Origin: Caldilineaceae bacterium
GTDB taxonomy: Bacteria > Chloroflexota > Anaerolineae > Caldilineales > Caldilineaceae
NCBI GenBank assembly: GCA_020634755.1
Contig: JACKBC010000006.1
Location: 142,483 to 206,482 of the forward strand
Reading direction: 5' to 3'
DNA length: 64,000 nucleotides
Made by a program: the position numbers and the translations under genes. Shown here piece by piece: positions 52,186-60,717 of the stretch. Position 1 is the stretch's first letter. Each line of letters opens with the position of its first letter. The notes under the pieces were generated by a model. That model did not search any database and was not told the origin of the DNA. It saw only the letters and a list, made by a program, of their open reading frames with translations.

Positions 52186-53446
52186 AGCCCCAAATCAGTT
52201 CTGTGTCGCCTATTTGAATTGTATCACCATCGACTACACCGGCGTTTTTCAACGCCTTGCTAATGCCCATGGCGTCTAAAATACGTTGAAAGCGCATGGC
52301 GGCTTCATAATAGTCCCAGTTGGTCATCTGGGCCGCCCGCTCAATGGCCACGCCTTCCACCAGCCAGGTGTCGTCTTCCAATTGGGTGATCTGGAACGCG
52401 CGCTCGTCTGCGGCCGGCGTAATCTCGGGGAGTTCCTCTACCGCCACTTCCTCGAATACGGGCAGCGCATCCAGCATTTCTTGTACCCGATAGAGCATCT
52501 GCTCTACATTGTGGCCAGTCACTGCGCTGATGTTGAGGCAAGCCAATCCGCGCGCTACAATGGCCTTTTCGACGGTGGGCCACTGTTCACGCGCGTGGGG
52601 CAGATCCATTTTGTTGAAAACGACTATTTGCGGCTTGTCGGCCAAAGCAGGATTAAAGAGCGTCAACTCTTGATTGATCGCTTCGAAATCGCCCAGTGGA
52701 TCTGGACTGTCGCCGTTAAGCAGATGAATCAGCACGCGCGTGCGCTCGATGTGGCGCAGAAAATCATGCCCCAGCCCAATCCCTTCGTGCGCCCCTTCCA
52801 TGAGACCAGGGATATCCGCCAGCACCATTTGGCGATGGTTGACTTCGGCTACGCCCAGGTTGGGCACCACGGTGGTAAAAGGATACTCGGCAATCTTGGG
52901 CTTGGCCGCACTCACCACGCTGAGCAGGGTGGATTTGCCGGCGTTGGGCACCCCAATGATGCCCACATCGGCCACCAGCTTCAGCTCTAGCTCCAGCCAA
53001 AGCTCCATGCCGTGCTCACCGCGTTCAGACAGCCGAGGCGCTTTGTTTTGCGCCGACTTAAACGATGAGTTGCCGCGTCCACCACGCCCGCCTTGCAGCA
53101 GCAGTATTTCTTGGTCGGGGCGCGTCAAATCGGCCAGCACCTGGCCTGTATCGGCGTTCCGAATGAGCGTGCCGGGCGGCACCGCAATGCGCAGGTCTTC
53201 GCCATTGGCGCCGGTTTTATTGGCCCCGCTGCCATGCGTACCACGCTCGGCGCGGAAGTGAATCTTTTGCTTGAATACCGAAAGTGTATTCAAGCCTGCG
53301 TCCACCACAAAATAGATGTGGCCGCCACGTCCGCCGTTGCCACCAGCGGGGCCGCCTCTGGGCACAAACTTCTCACGGCGGAACGCCATTGCGCCGTCAC
53401 CGCCATCGCCCGATTTCACATAGATTTTTGCTTGATCAAAGAACAT
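52163..53446 (-). CDS. obgE: GTPase ObgE/CgtA
   Basis: Obg is a large-subunit ribosome assembly and stress GTPase. Residues 1-158 are the glycine-rich Obg fold (GGDGAMAFRREKFVPRGGPA, then GGNGGRGG). The G domain has GVPNAGKSTLL (P-loop), DIPGLMEGAHEGIGLGHDFL (G3 region) and NKMDL (G4). A C-terminal OCT domain is present (residues about 345-427; DTWLVEGVAIERAAQMTNWD). It is the first gene of an obgE-nadD operon, an arrangement common in Gram-positives and Chloroflexota. Confidence 0.96.
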   Translation of the reverse strand: MFFDQAKIYVKSGDGGDGAMAFRREKFVPRGGPAGGNGGRGGHIYFVVDAGLNTLSVFKQKIHFRAERGTHGSGANKTGANGEDLRIAVPPGTLIRNADTGQVLADLTRPDQEILLLQGGRGGRGNSSFKSAQNKAPRLSERGEHGMELWLELELKLVADVGIIGVPNAGKSTLLSVVSAAKPKIAEYPFTTVVPNLGVAEVNHRQMVLADIPGLMEGAHEGIGLGHDFLRHIERTRVLIHLLNGDSPDPLGDFEAINQELTLFNPALADKPQIVVFNKMDLPHAREQWPTVEKAIVARGLACLNISAVTGHNVEQMLYRVQEMLDALPVFEEVAVEELPEITPAADERAFQITQLEDDTWLVEGVAIERAAQMTNWDYYEAAMRFQRILDAMGISKALKNAGVVDGDTIQIGDTELIWGYENAFGE

Positions 53447-53482
53447 GTAATCATTGTAATGGAGAGCGGCATGAATGCAAAG

Positions 53483-53535
53483 TCAGTCGATCGCAATGGC
53501 AAGGAAACTGGTTGGGTTCGCCACGCTTGCGCCAG
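53483..53535 (+). repeat. Possible R1 half-copy
   Basis: TCAGTCGATCGCAATGGCAA matches the left arm of R1, but the right arm is not recognisable. Confidence 0.3.
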
Positions 53536-53584
53536 TTGACGGCTGTTGATTTAGCCGAGAAAAGGTAGCTCCCTTTTTTCGCTA

Positions 53585-53612
53585 TTGACACAGCAAATGG
53601 GAAGAGTATAAT
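53585..53612 (+). promoter_or_regulatory. Strong sigma70-type promoter of yqeY-pgpH
   Basis: TTGACA at 53585-53590, 16-nt spacer, perfect TATAAT at 53607-53612, about 80 nt before the yqeY start. Confidence 0.85.
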
Positions 53613-53691
53613 AAACGACGGCAAAGCGAATAAATCTGATCTGAATTTGCGCTACAATTGAACGTGTGGCGATACCTGTGGGAGCATTGAA

Positions 53692-54147
53692 ATGACGCTT
53701 GAATTACAAATTGACGCTGACCTAAAGCGCGCCATGTTGGATAAAGATAATACAGCCAAGTTGGCTCTGCGTTCTGTGAAAACCGCGCTGACTGAAGCCC
53801 GTAAAAGTGGCGCCGCTCATCAGCTGGATGATGAGGAGACATTGGCCGTGGTGCAAAAAGAAGCCAAGCGCCGGCGTGATGCAGCCGCTGAATACAAACG
53901 CTTGGGCCAGGCGGAACGGGCTGATGAAGAGCTGGCCGAGCTGGTTATATTGGAGCGTTATCTGCCTCAGCAGTTAAGCGAGGCGCAAATCGAAGAGATA
54001 GTGCGCCAGGTTATCGCCGAAGTGGGCGCCGAGTCGCCGCGCGATATGGGCAAAGTAATGTCGGCCACCATGCCAAAAGTGGCTGGCGTGGCCGATGGCA
54101 AGGCTGTCAACAAGGTGGCACAGCGTCTGCTGAGCGGCAGCGCATAA
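53692..54147 (+). CDS. yqeY: GatB/YqeY domain protein
   Basis: A 151-residue helical protein with the YqeY pattern: LQIDADLKRAMLDKDNTAKL, LRSVKTALTEARKSG, ILERYLPQQLSEAQIEEIVR and DMGKVMSATMPKVAGVADGK. It resembles the tail domain of GatB, which binds tRNA; its own function is not settled. In many Gram-positives it lies by rpsU; here it leads the pgpH operon. Confidence 0.93.
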   Translation: MTLELQIDADLKRAMLDKDNTAKLALRSVKTALTEARKSGAAHQLDDEETLAVVQKEAKRRRDAAAEYKRLGQAERADEELAELVILERYLPQQLSEAQIEEIVRQVIAEVGAESPRDMGKVMSATMPKVAGVADGKAVNKVAQRLLSGSA

Positions 54148-54161
54148 GGAAAAAAGTTGTT

Positions 54162-56447
54162 ATGTCGCATCAAATTCTTGCCCAGCGTCGACCGTGGCTC
54201 GATCGACTTTTGTCCATCCTGATGCTTGTAGGCGTAGGCCTGCTCATGGTGGGGCTGTTTGCGTGGCAGTTTCCACGCACCAGCCGCTATCAACTGGAAG
54301 AAGGGCGGCCCGCGCCCTCCAATATTGTATCGCCGCGGCAGATTTCCTATGAAAGCGAGCTGCTTACAGAAGAGGCGCGCGCCGCGGCCGCCAATGCTGT
54401 CTCTGCCCAGTATGATCCGCCCGAAAGTCGCGTGCGTCGTCAACAGGTGGACAAGCTCAATGATATCCTTGAATTTATTTCCATTGTGCGCAATGACGCG
54501 TACGCAGATGTGGAAACCAAAACCGATTATATACAGGCCATTACTGAACTCAATTTGGGCCAGGAATCCATTCTGCATATTCTGGAAGCAAACGACGAGG
54601 AGTGGCAGGAAGTCGTTACAGAGGCCCAGTTGGCGCTGGGCCGCGCCATGCGCGAGGAGATTCGCAATGATGAGAATGCATTGCGGGTGGCACAGCGCAA
54701 TGTTGAGCGTCTCATCGATGCCGATGTAAGCGAAAAAGCGCTGGGCATCACCACCGAGCTGGTTCGCAATCTGCTGCGCCCCAACAGTTTTTACAACGAA
54801 GAACGCACGGAAGAAGCGCGGGCAGAGGCGCGCGACAAAACACCCGTACAGCGCATTTCGTACGAGCAGGATGAGATGATCTTGCGTGAAGGGGATATTG
54901 TAACGGCCCAAAACGTGGAGACGTTGGAGCACATCGGGTTGCTGCAAGGCGATTGGGATTGGTGGACGCTGATCCGTGCGCTGCTGGTGACCGTCATTAC
55001 GCTAACAAGCGTGGTTGTCATGCTCTATCGGCTGCATCCGCAAACGCTGGTCAATAACCAAATGTTGGCGTTGTTGACGCTTTCCGCGGTGATTTGGCTG
55101 CTGCTGGCCAAGTTTATGCTCATTCCGCACGATTGGCTGCCCTATTTGTACCCCATGGCCACCTTGGCCATGCTGCTCACCGTCTTGGTCGATCTACGGG
55201 TGGGGCTGATCGTCTTGGGCGCATTTACCTTTGTGGTGCTCTATCTCAGCGGCACTAATCCAGCACTTGCCGCCTATGCTGGACTGGGGGGACTCTTTGG
55301 CGCGCTGGTGGTGGCGCGCGCCGAACGGCTCACCGTGTTTCTGTGGGCTGGCTTGGTCATCTCGCTGTGCAATCTGCTGGTCACGGCCGCCTTTCGTGCA
55401 CCTTTTACCGGGCTTTCCACCCAACAACATTTGCTGCTCTTCTTGGTGCATCTGCTGAACGGCGGTTTATCGGCCTCTATTGCGCTCATTGCCTACTTTG
55501 TCTTGGGCAATATTTTTGGCATTACCACGAGCCTGCAACTGACCGAGTTGAGCCGGCCCACGCACCCGCTGCTGCGCCAATTGCTGCTCAAATCACCCGG
55601 CACTTATCATCACACCATTGTGGTGAGCAATCTGGCCGAACGGGCGGCGGCGGCCATTGGCGCCGATGCCTTCTTGGCCCGCGTCGGCGCCTACTACCAC
55701 GACATTGGCAAAACGGTGCGGCCTTACTTCTTCATTGAGAATAGTGCCGACGGCGCTGAAAATCCGCACGAAAAGTTGGATCCACTGACCAGCGCCCAGA
55801 TCATTATTAGCCACGTTTCGGACGGCATCGATCTGGCTCAAAAGTACCGGCTGCCAGCGCGCATTCAGGATTTTATCCGCGAGCACCACGGCACGTCGGT
55901 GGTTCACTATTTTTACATGGAAGCGCAGAAGCACGCGCAAGAAGGTGAAGTGGTGAATCAAGCCGACTTTCGCTACCCGGGCCCGCGTCCCCGCACCAAA
56001 GAGACCGCCATTCTCATGCTGGCCGACATGTGCGAATCGGCCATTCGCGCCGTCAAGCCGGCCACGCGTACCGATCTGACCAATCTGGTCAATAAGCTCA
56101 TCGACACCCGCGTAATGGATGGGGAGCTAAACGACAGCAATCTAACCTTCCAGGAATTGCAAATCGTCAAAGACGTTTTTCTACGCGTGTTGCAGGGGGT
56201 GCACCACCCGCGGATTGTCTATCCAGAACGCAGCAAGGCGGCGCAGCCAAAGGCCGCCGCGCCAGCCGGTGAACAAACCGCACAGGCTGCGCCCGCGCAT
56301 AAGGCGAATGCGCCGCGCAATGGCGCCGTGCGTCGGCACGCAAGCGACCCGATGACCACCAAAGACGCCATTACGGGCGAGTTTGACGTGGTTACTACGC
56401 CCCCCGAAGCAGCCGAGGAGCCTGGGGGGGTTGAACAGCCAGCATAG
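54162..56447 (+). CDS. pgpH: 7TM-HD cyclic-di-AMP phosphodiesterase (PgpH family)
   Basis: One N-terminal membrane helix is followed by the extracellular 7TMR-HDED domain (residues about 45-265), seven membrane helices (about 270-465), and a cytoplasmic HD domain with GTYHHTIVVSNLAERAAAAI, YYHDIGKTVRPYFFIENSAD and FIREHHGT, supplying the metal ligands. A low-complexity Ala/Pro tail ends the 761 residues. PgpH proteins degrade c-di-AMP. The gene lies 14 nt after yqeY and upstream of ybeY and dgkA, the usual order. Confidence 0.94.
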   Translation: MSHQILAQRRPWLDRLLSILMLVGVGLLMVGLFAWQFPRTSRYQLEEGRPAPSNIVSPRQISYESELLTEEARAAAANAVSAQYDPPESRVRRQQVDKLNDILEFISIVRNDAYADVETKTDYIQAITELNLGQESILHILEANDEEWQEVVTEAQLALGRAMREEIRNDENALRVAQRNVERLIDADVSEKALGITTELVRNLLRPNSFYNEERTEEARAEARDKTPVQRISYEQDEMILREGDIVTAQNVETLEHIGLLQGDWDWWTLIRALLVTVITLTSVVVMLYRLHPQTLVNNQMLALLTLSAVIWLLLAKFMLIPHDWLPYLYPMATLAMLLTVLVDLRVGLIVLGAFTFVVLYLSGTNPALAAYAGLGGLFGALVVARAERLTVFLWAGLVISLCNLLVTAAFRAPFTGLSTQQHLLLFLVHLLNGGLSASIALIAYFVLGNIFGITTSLQLTELSRPTHPLLRQLLLKSPGTYHHTIVVSNLAERAAAAIGADAFLARVGAYYHDIGKTVRPYFFIENSADGAENPHEKLDPLTSAQIIISHVSDGIDLAQKYRLPARIQDFIREHHGTSVVHYFYMEAQKHAQEGEVVNQADFRYPGPRPRTKETAILMLADMCESAIRAVKPATRTDLTNLVNKLIDTRVMDGELNDSNLTFQELQIVKDVFLRVLQGVHHPRIVYPERSKAAQPKAAAPAGEQTAQAAPAHKANAPRNGAVRRHASDPMTTKDAITGEFDVVTTPPEAAEEPGGVEQPA

Positions 56448-56523
56448 ATTACACAAGCCTTGACGAAAATTGTGTCGAATGCAAGCGGGTTCATTCTTGG
56501 TCATCTACAGGCGCTGCGTCAGG
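56447..56523 (-). repeat. R2 element, decayed copy after the pgpH stop
   Basis: GATTACACAAGCC and GGCGCTGCGTCAGG resemble the R2 ends. It starts at the last base of the pgpH stop codon. Confidence 0.6.
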
Positions 56524-56554
56524 CGTAAAAGTTTGAAGAAAGCTGTATTGGGGT

Positions 56555-57073
56555 ATGGTTGAAATTGATCTGCAAATTGATGATGAGTTTGTTGGTAACA
56601 TAGATGAGGAGGCGCTGTGCGCTGCGGTGCGGGAAACGCTGCATCAGCAGGACGTTGCACGCGCCAGCGTCACCATCGTCATTACAGATGATGCCACCGT
56701 GCACGAACTCAACCGCACGTTTCGCGATGTCGATGGCCCAACGGATATTTTGAGCTTTCCCAATCAGGAAATGGTGGGGGCAGATGAGGGCGATGCAGCA
56801 AGCTTGCCATCGACGCCGCAACTTATTTTGCCGCCGGAACTGAGAGAGGTGCAAAATAGTTATCTAGGTGATCTGATTATTAGCTTTCCGTACACTCAGC
56901 GCCAGGCCATTGCGCTGGGGCGTCCGTTAGAGGCCGAGCTGGTGCTGTTGGTTATACACGGCACGTTGCATCTGCTCGGTTACGATCATGCCGATGTGCA
57001 AGAAGAGGCGGCCATGTGGGCGCTGCAAAACCAGGTGTTGGCCGCATTGGGACATACGCCGGTCACGCCATGA
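56555..57073 (+). CDS. ybeY: Endoribonuclease YbeY
   Basis: YbeY is a zinc-dependent ribonuclease needed for 16S rRNA 3'-end maturation and ribosome quality control. The signature HGTLHLLGYDH gives the three His ligands. Upstream, LNRTFRDVDGPTDILSFP is typical. The 172-residue protein has a short acidic insert before the LGDLIIS strand. Its stop overlaps the dgkA start (ATGA), so the two are coupled. Confidence 0.95.
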   Translation: MVEIDLQIDDEFVGNIDEEALCAAVRETLHQQDVARASVTIVITDDATVHELNRTFRDVDGPTDILSFPNQEMVGADEGDAASLPSTPQLILPPELREVQNSYLGDLIISFPYTQRQAIALGRPLEAELVLLVIHGTLHLLGYDHADVQEEAAMWALQNQVLAALGHTPVTP

Positions 57074-57507
57074 ATTCATCCATGCCTGCTACAGAAGAAA
57101 TTGAGAAAATGACGCAGCTGCGCCAGCTTTCCGGTCGCGATCGGGGCTTTGTACGCGGCCGCTGGTTCAGCTTGCAGGCGGCGCTGGCTGGGGCAGCCCA
57201 TACGTTGCGCACCCAGCCCAACGCTTGGATCGAACTGGTTGCCTGTTTTGTCATTGCCGCGGCGGGCTGGTGGTTGCAGATTGCGGCCATTGAGTGGGCG
57301 CTGCTGGCCTTTGTGGCTTTGATCATCCTGGCTTTGGAATCGGTCAACACCGCGGTGGAAGCTGTCGTAGACCTGGTGTCGCCCGATTATCATCCGCTGG
57401 CCAAGGTGGCCAAGGACGCTGCCGCCGGCGCACTCATCTTTGGCGTCTTGGCCAGCCTCTGCGTGGCCGCGGTCATATTTTTACCCCGCATCTGGGCCCT
57501 CTTTTAA
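57070..57507 (+). CDS. dgkA: Diacylglycerol/undecaprenol kinase
   Basis: A small integral-membrane kinase of 145 residues with three helices. The catalytic stretch includes ALESVNTAVEAVVDLVSP (acidic Glu) and the conserved KVAKDAAAGALI. In Gram-positive-type organisms this family phosphorylates undecaprenol, linking it to cell-wall lipid recycling. ATG 57070 overlaps the ybeY stop; a longer frame beginning at GTG 57016 lies inside ybeY and is rejected. Confidence 0.92.
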   Translation: MNSSMPATEEIEKMTQLRQLSGRDRGFVRGRWFSLQAALAGAAHTLRTQPNAWIELVACFVIAAAGWWLQIAAIEWALLAFVALIILALESVNTAVEAVVDLVSPDYHPLAKVAKDAAAGALIFGVLASLCVAAVIFLPRIWALF

Positions 57508-57535
57508 GGCGAAGCCACCGGCTGAAGCCTGCGTC

Positions 57536-57563
57536 TGCTAAAGAAAGCCCGCTAAAGCAGGCT
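57536..57563 (+). terminator. Hairpin after dgkA
   Basis: AGCCTGC pairs with GCAGGCT across a GCTAAAG-rich loop, followed by ATAAAAA. Confidence 0.45.
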
Positions 57564-57630
57564 ATAAAAAAGTGCGCTCGAACGTACTTGGACTGACAGG
57601 CGCTGGTTTATGGGCGTTGACAATTAACTT

Positions 57631-57679
57631 CGGTATTCAGAAGCCGGGCTTTTGTCAAAAGTCCGGCTTCTGAATACCG
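57631..57679. terminator. Large terminator hairpin between dgkA and eda
   Basis: CGGTATTCAGAAGCCGG..CTTTTG pairs with CAAAAG..CCGGCTTCTGAATACCG with one bulge. It lies between convergent genes and probably serves both. Confidence 0.85.
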
Positions 57680-57759
57680 GTTTATTTCAATAACCCTCAT
57701 CAATCGGTGGCGATGCAAATGTCAACGGAACCTAAATTACGCGCGCGGCGTAAGCCGCT

Positions 57760-58416
57760 TTAGCCCTTTTTGCCCGCTGCCCAGCGCTCGCGCAGCAACC
57801 GCGCCGTCGAAATAATGTCCGCCGCATTCCACTTATTGGGAATCAGCGAGCTGCCCATACCTACGGCTACTGCGCCGGCTCGCGCATAATCCGCAATGTT
57901 ATCCACGCTAATACCGCCGGTGGGAATGAACTCAATGTCGTTGAGCGGCGCGCGCAGCGCTTTCAGGTAGCGTGGCCCCACAACGTCCGATGGAAAGAGC
58001 TTGACAATGCGGCAGCCGGCCATAAAGGCGTTGTGGGCCTCGGTGGGTGTAAAAATGCCGGGCAGATGCAATATGCCGTGCGCTAGCGAACGGGCAACGG
58101 CCTCTGGATCAAAATTGGGCGCTACAATAAACTGGGCGCCGGCCGCAACGGCTTGATCCACCTGCTCTGCCGTGCGCACGGTGCCGGCGCCGACCAGCAT
58201 GTTATCGCCAAAACGGCTGCGCAGCGCGCCAATAGCTTCCAAGGCGTTGGCGCTATTGAGCGTCACCTCCATAACGGGCGCCGGCGCCGCCAACAGCGCA
58301 TCGCCGATCTCTAGAATTTCTTCCAGGGGGAAATTGCCGCGCACAATTGGCACAATGCCAATCTCTTTGACCCGCTTGCTAACATCCTCTATTGACAACC
58401 TTTGTGTGGTTTGCAT
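57760..58416 (-). CDS. eda: 2-keto-3-deoxy-6-phosphogluconate/4-hydroxy-2-oxoglutarate aldolase
   Basis: A class I aldolase of the Entner-Doudoroff and hexuronate pathways, giving pyruvate and glyceraldehyde-3-phosphate. Motifs are IVPIVRGNFPLEEILEIGDA, MEVTLNSANALEAI (catalytic Glu), LVGAGTVRTAEQVDQAVAAG, FIVAPNFDPE and IVKLFPSDVVGPRYLKAL (Schiff-base Lys), then IPTGGIS. ATG 58416 gives 218 residues; a longer in-frame start at 58449 lies in a repeat. No edd or kdgK is adjacent. Confidence 0.93.
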   Translation of the reverse strand: MQTTQRLSIEDVSKRVKEIGIVPIVRGNFPLEEILEIGDALLAAPAPVMEVTLNSANALEAIGALRSRFGDNMLVGAGTVRTAEQVDQAVAAGAQFIVAPNFDPEAVARSLAHGILHLPGIFTPTEAHNAFMAGCRIVKLFPSDVVGPRYLKALRAPLNDIEFIPTGGISVDNIADYARAGAVAVGMGSSLIPNKWNAADIISTARLLRERWAAGKKG

Positions 58417-58438
58417 AACTTTTGTCCATTCTGTGAGC

Positions 58439-58521
58439 GTAACGACCAAGTCATTCCAGGCCTAAGCCAGTCGAAGGCCGCCATTCCCTTCGACAAGCGC
58501 AGGGATCGGCTTCGTCGTTAC
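58439..58521. repeat. CTTCGACAAGC palindromic repeat, copy 2
   Basis: GTAACGAC faces GTCGTTAC at the ends, with CCTAAGCCAGTCGAAGG and CCTTCGACAAGCGCAGGGAT inside. Related to the unit at 39070. Confidence 0.55.
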
Positions 58522-58660
58522 GGTGGGTAAGATTGGAACGGCAGATTGTACAGATTTCTTCATCGCAAGTGAAAAACTGGGCAATCTGTCGCTTTTTAGT
58601 TCCTTTTCTGTAGATGACCTTTAGGCTTCAAGATGGTATAATAGAACAGTTGGTTCAAAA

Positions 58661-58746
58661 TCGGCACACCGCAACGGTGTTATCGATATAGGCGGCGGTC
58701 TCGATGGTTGAATCCGACGCTATCTCGTGCCGGTGCGATCTACTGA
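58661..58746 (-). repeat. R1 element with perfect 3-bp duplication
   Basis: 86 bp from TCGGCA to TACTGA, with AAA on both sides. It lies 104 bp before the maf start. A TATAAT at 58637-58642 precedes it. Confidence 0.85.
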
Positions 58747-58850
58747 AAATGGCAGATGCCCCAGCGCGCACTGGTGAGCCATAAAATGCCAAGCGTTCAG
58801 CTGCGCAAGCTGTTGAACATCATCTTTGTGCATAAATTATACCTGGAAAA

Positions 58851-59519
58851 TTGAATTTGATTGAAATTATTCTGGCGTCCGCCAGCCCGCGGCGCCAACA
58901 ATTTTTTAAAGAGCTGGGGCTGGACTGCACGATTTGTGCAGCCGATATTGACGAGACGCCGCAGCCGAATGAAGATCCCATTGCCTTGGCCCATCGGCTG
59001 GCCCACTCTAAGGCGCAAGCTGTGGCGGAGCGCGTGGCGCCAAATGGGCGCACGCAGATCCGCACACAAATCATCGTGGCGGCGGACACGGTGGTTGCGC
59101 AAGAACGTGAACTGCTGGGCAAACCGCTGGATGCGGTCGACGCCGTGCGCATGTTGCGCCAATTGCGCACGGGCGTGCATCAAGTCCACAGCGGCTTGAG
59201 CGTGTGGCAGCGCGCTGCCAGTGGCGAAACGCGGCAGGAAACCATTGTCAACAGCACTGACGTGGTCATGCGCCCCTATAGTGACGCTGAAATTGCCGCC
59301 TATGTGGCCACCGGCGACCCGCTAGACAAGGCCGGCGCCTACGCCATCCAGCATCCCTCCTTTGCACCTGTGCAGCAGATTAGCGGCTGCATCTCGGGCG
59401 TCATGGGGCTGCCGCTGGCCGACCTGCGCGATCTGCTCGCCCGCTTTGGCGTGCAGATCAGCACCCCGCTGCCGCCGCTGTGTCAGTTTCATGCCGCCTT
59501 TGCGTGTTGCCAAATATGA
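58851..59519 (+). CDS. maf: Maf-type nucleotide pyrophosphatase
   Basis: A house-cleaning NTP pyrophosphatase that removes non-canonical or methylated nucleotides. Motifs are IILASASPRRQQFFKELGLD (S-x-S-P-R-R), ADIDETP, IIVAADTVVAQERELLGKPL (catalytic Asp), and DKAGAYAIQ. 222 residues. The start is TTG (58851 or 58857); no ATG is available. About 20 C-terminal residues after GVQI are unusual and Cys/Pro-rich. Confidence 0.93.
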   Translation: MNLIEIILASASPRRQQFFKELGLDCTICAADIDETPQPNEDPIALAHRLAHSKAQAVAERVAPNGRTQIRTQIIVAADTVVAQERELLGKPLDAVDAVRMLRQLRTGVHQVHSGLSVWQRAASGETRQETIVNSTDVVMRPYSDAEIAAYVATGDPLDKAGAYAIQHPSFAPVQQISGCISGVMGLPLADLRDLLARFGVQISTPLPPLCQFHAAFACCQI

Positions 59520-59571
59520 ATACAATTGAGAGCCAACAAGAACAGAATTAAATATTTACGGAGAATGCCTA

Positions 59572-60636
59572 TTGAGCAAGCAAAAAGGGAAGGACTGGGA
59601 AGCGTATCTCGATTACGACGACGAGTACGCTGACTCCGTCTATGAACAATCTGAATTATTGGCCAAGCGCACGCGCAAATCCAGACCCAAACCGCAGTCA
59701 GACAACAGGGTCTCCGGTATTGTGGTGCGCGCTCTGGGCCACCATTTTGATGTGCGCACCGATGCCCAGGCTGACCCCGGGGTCCCCAACCAAACGCGCC
59801 TGTGCGAAGTGCGGCGGCGGTTGCGCCAAGAAAAGAGTACCGACACGCTGGTGGCTGTGGGCGACCGCGTGTGGGTCGTGCCCGAGGGCGAAAGCGGCGG
59901 GCGCATTGAAGAAGTGGAGGAGCGCACCAGCGTGCTCAGCCGCCAGCGACCGGGCATGGAGGCGCTGGCCGAAGATGTGATCCTGGCCAACCCGGATCAG
60001 GTGCTGGTGGTCTTTGCCATTGAGCAGCCCGAGCCGCATTTGCGGATGTTGGATCGCTTTCTGGTCATTGCCGAATTTAACGAGCTGCCCGCTATTATTT
60101 GCGTGAATAAAGTAGATTTGGCTTCGCTGGCAAAAGCCAAAGAGATTTTTGGCCTCTATGAGCAGATTGGGTATCGCGTGGTCTATGCCAGCGCCGAGAC
60201 CGGCCTGGGTGTGGACGAACTGCGTCAACTGCTGCTTGACTGCACTACGGTGTTGACCGGCCCCAGCGGCGTGGGCAAAAGCAGCCTGATCAACGCCATT
60301 GCCCCCGCGTTGGCTCTGGACGTGGGCGCGCTGCGCGATTTTATGCAGAAAGGCCGCCACACCACGCGCACGGCCCATCTGTTGCCGCTGCCCTATGGCG
60401 ACAAAACCTATGTGGCCGACACGCCCGGCATTCGCGAACTGGGGCTTTACGACATTGACCCGGCAGATTTGGGCTTCTATTTTATTGAGATGGAGCCATA
60501 CGTCAACGAGTGTCGCTTCCCCAATTGTACACACGATCACGAACCGCAATGTGCCGTGCGCGCCGCCGTGGAGCAGGGCGCCATTGACGCCGAGCGCTAT
60601 GAAAGCTATTTGCGCTTGCTGCATGGCGAGGAATGA
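59572..60636 (+). CDS. rsgA: Ribosome small-subunit GTPase RsgA
   Basis: A circularly permuted GTPase for late 30S assembly. Motif order is permuted as expected: G4 (CVNKVDL) before G1 (GPSGVGKSSLI), then G3 (DTPGIREL). The N-terminal OB domain follows a charged extension of about 45 residues. The C-terminal zinc site is CRFPNCTHDHEPQC. TTG 59572 has GGAG 8-11 nt upstream. 354 residues, slightly long because of the N-terminal extension. Confidence 0.95.
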   Translation: MSKQKGKDWEAYLDYDDEYADSVYEQSELLAKRTRKSRPKPQSDNRVSGIVVRALGHHFDVRTDAQADPGVPNQTRLCEVRRRLRQEKSTDTLVAVGDRVWVVPEGESGGRIEEVEERTSVLSRQRPGMEALAEDVILANPDQVLVVFAIEQPEPHLRMLDRFLVIAEFNELPAIICVNKVDLASLAKAKEIFGLYEQIGYRVVYASAETGLGVDELRQLLLDCTTVLTGPSGVGKSSLINAIAPALALDVGALRDFMQKGRHTTRTAHLLPLPYGDKTYVADTPGIRELGLYDIDPADLGFYFIEMEPYVNECRFPNCTHDHEPQCAVRAAVEQGAIDAERYESYLRLLHGEE

Positions 60637-60648
60637 GGATGACAGATA

Positions 60649-60706
60649 AAGGTGAAAGGGTGAAGTGATAAAGTGAGCCTTTGGTCACCCCTTCCTCTTT
60701 CACCTT
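60649..60706. repeat. R5-type hairpin between rsgA and the GNAT gene
   Basis: AAGGTGAAAG (60649-60658) pairs with CTTTCACCTT (60697-60706). The left side is a run of about 8-nt words (AAGGTGAA, AGGGTGAA, GTGATAAA); the right side is the complementary type. It ends 11 bp before the GNAT start codon, so it lies over or next to that ribosome site. Confidence 0.7.
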
Positions 60707-60717
60707 GGCAAAATTTT

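Noticed and set aside
53967..54947. 326-codon minus-strand frame across yqeY-pgpH
   Set aside because: It spans two real genes in antisense and shows no domain.
58649..58665. Possible tRNA T-loop (GGTTCAAAATC)
   Set aside because: No acceptor, D or anticodon arms can be folded around it; it borders an R1 element.
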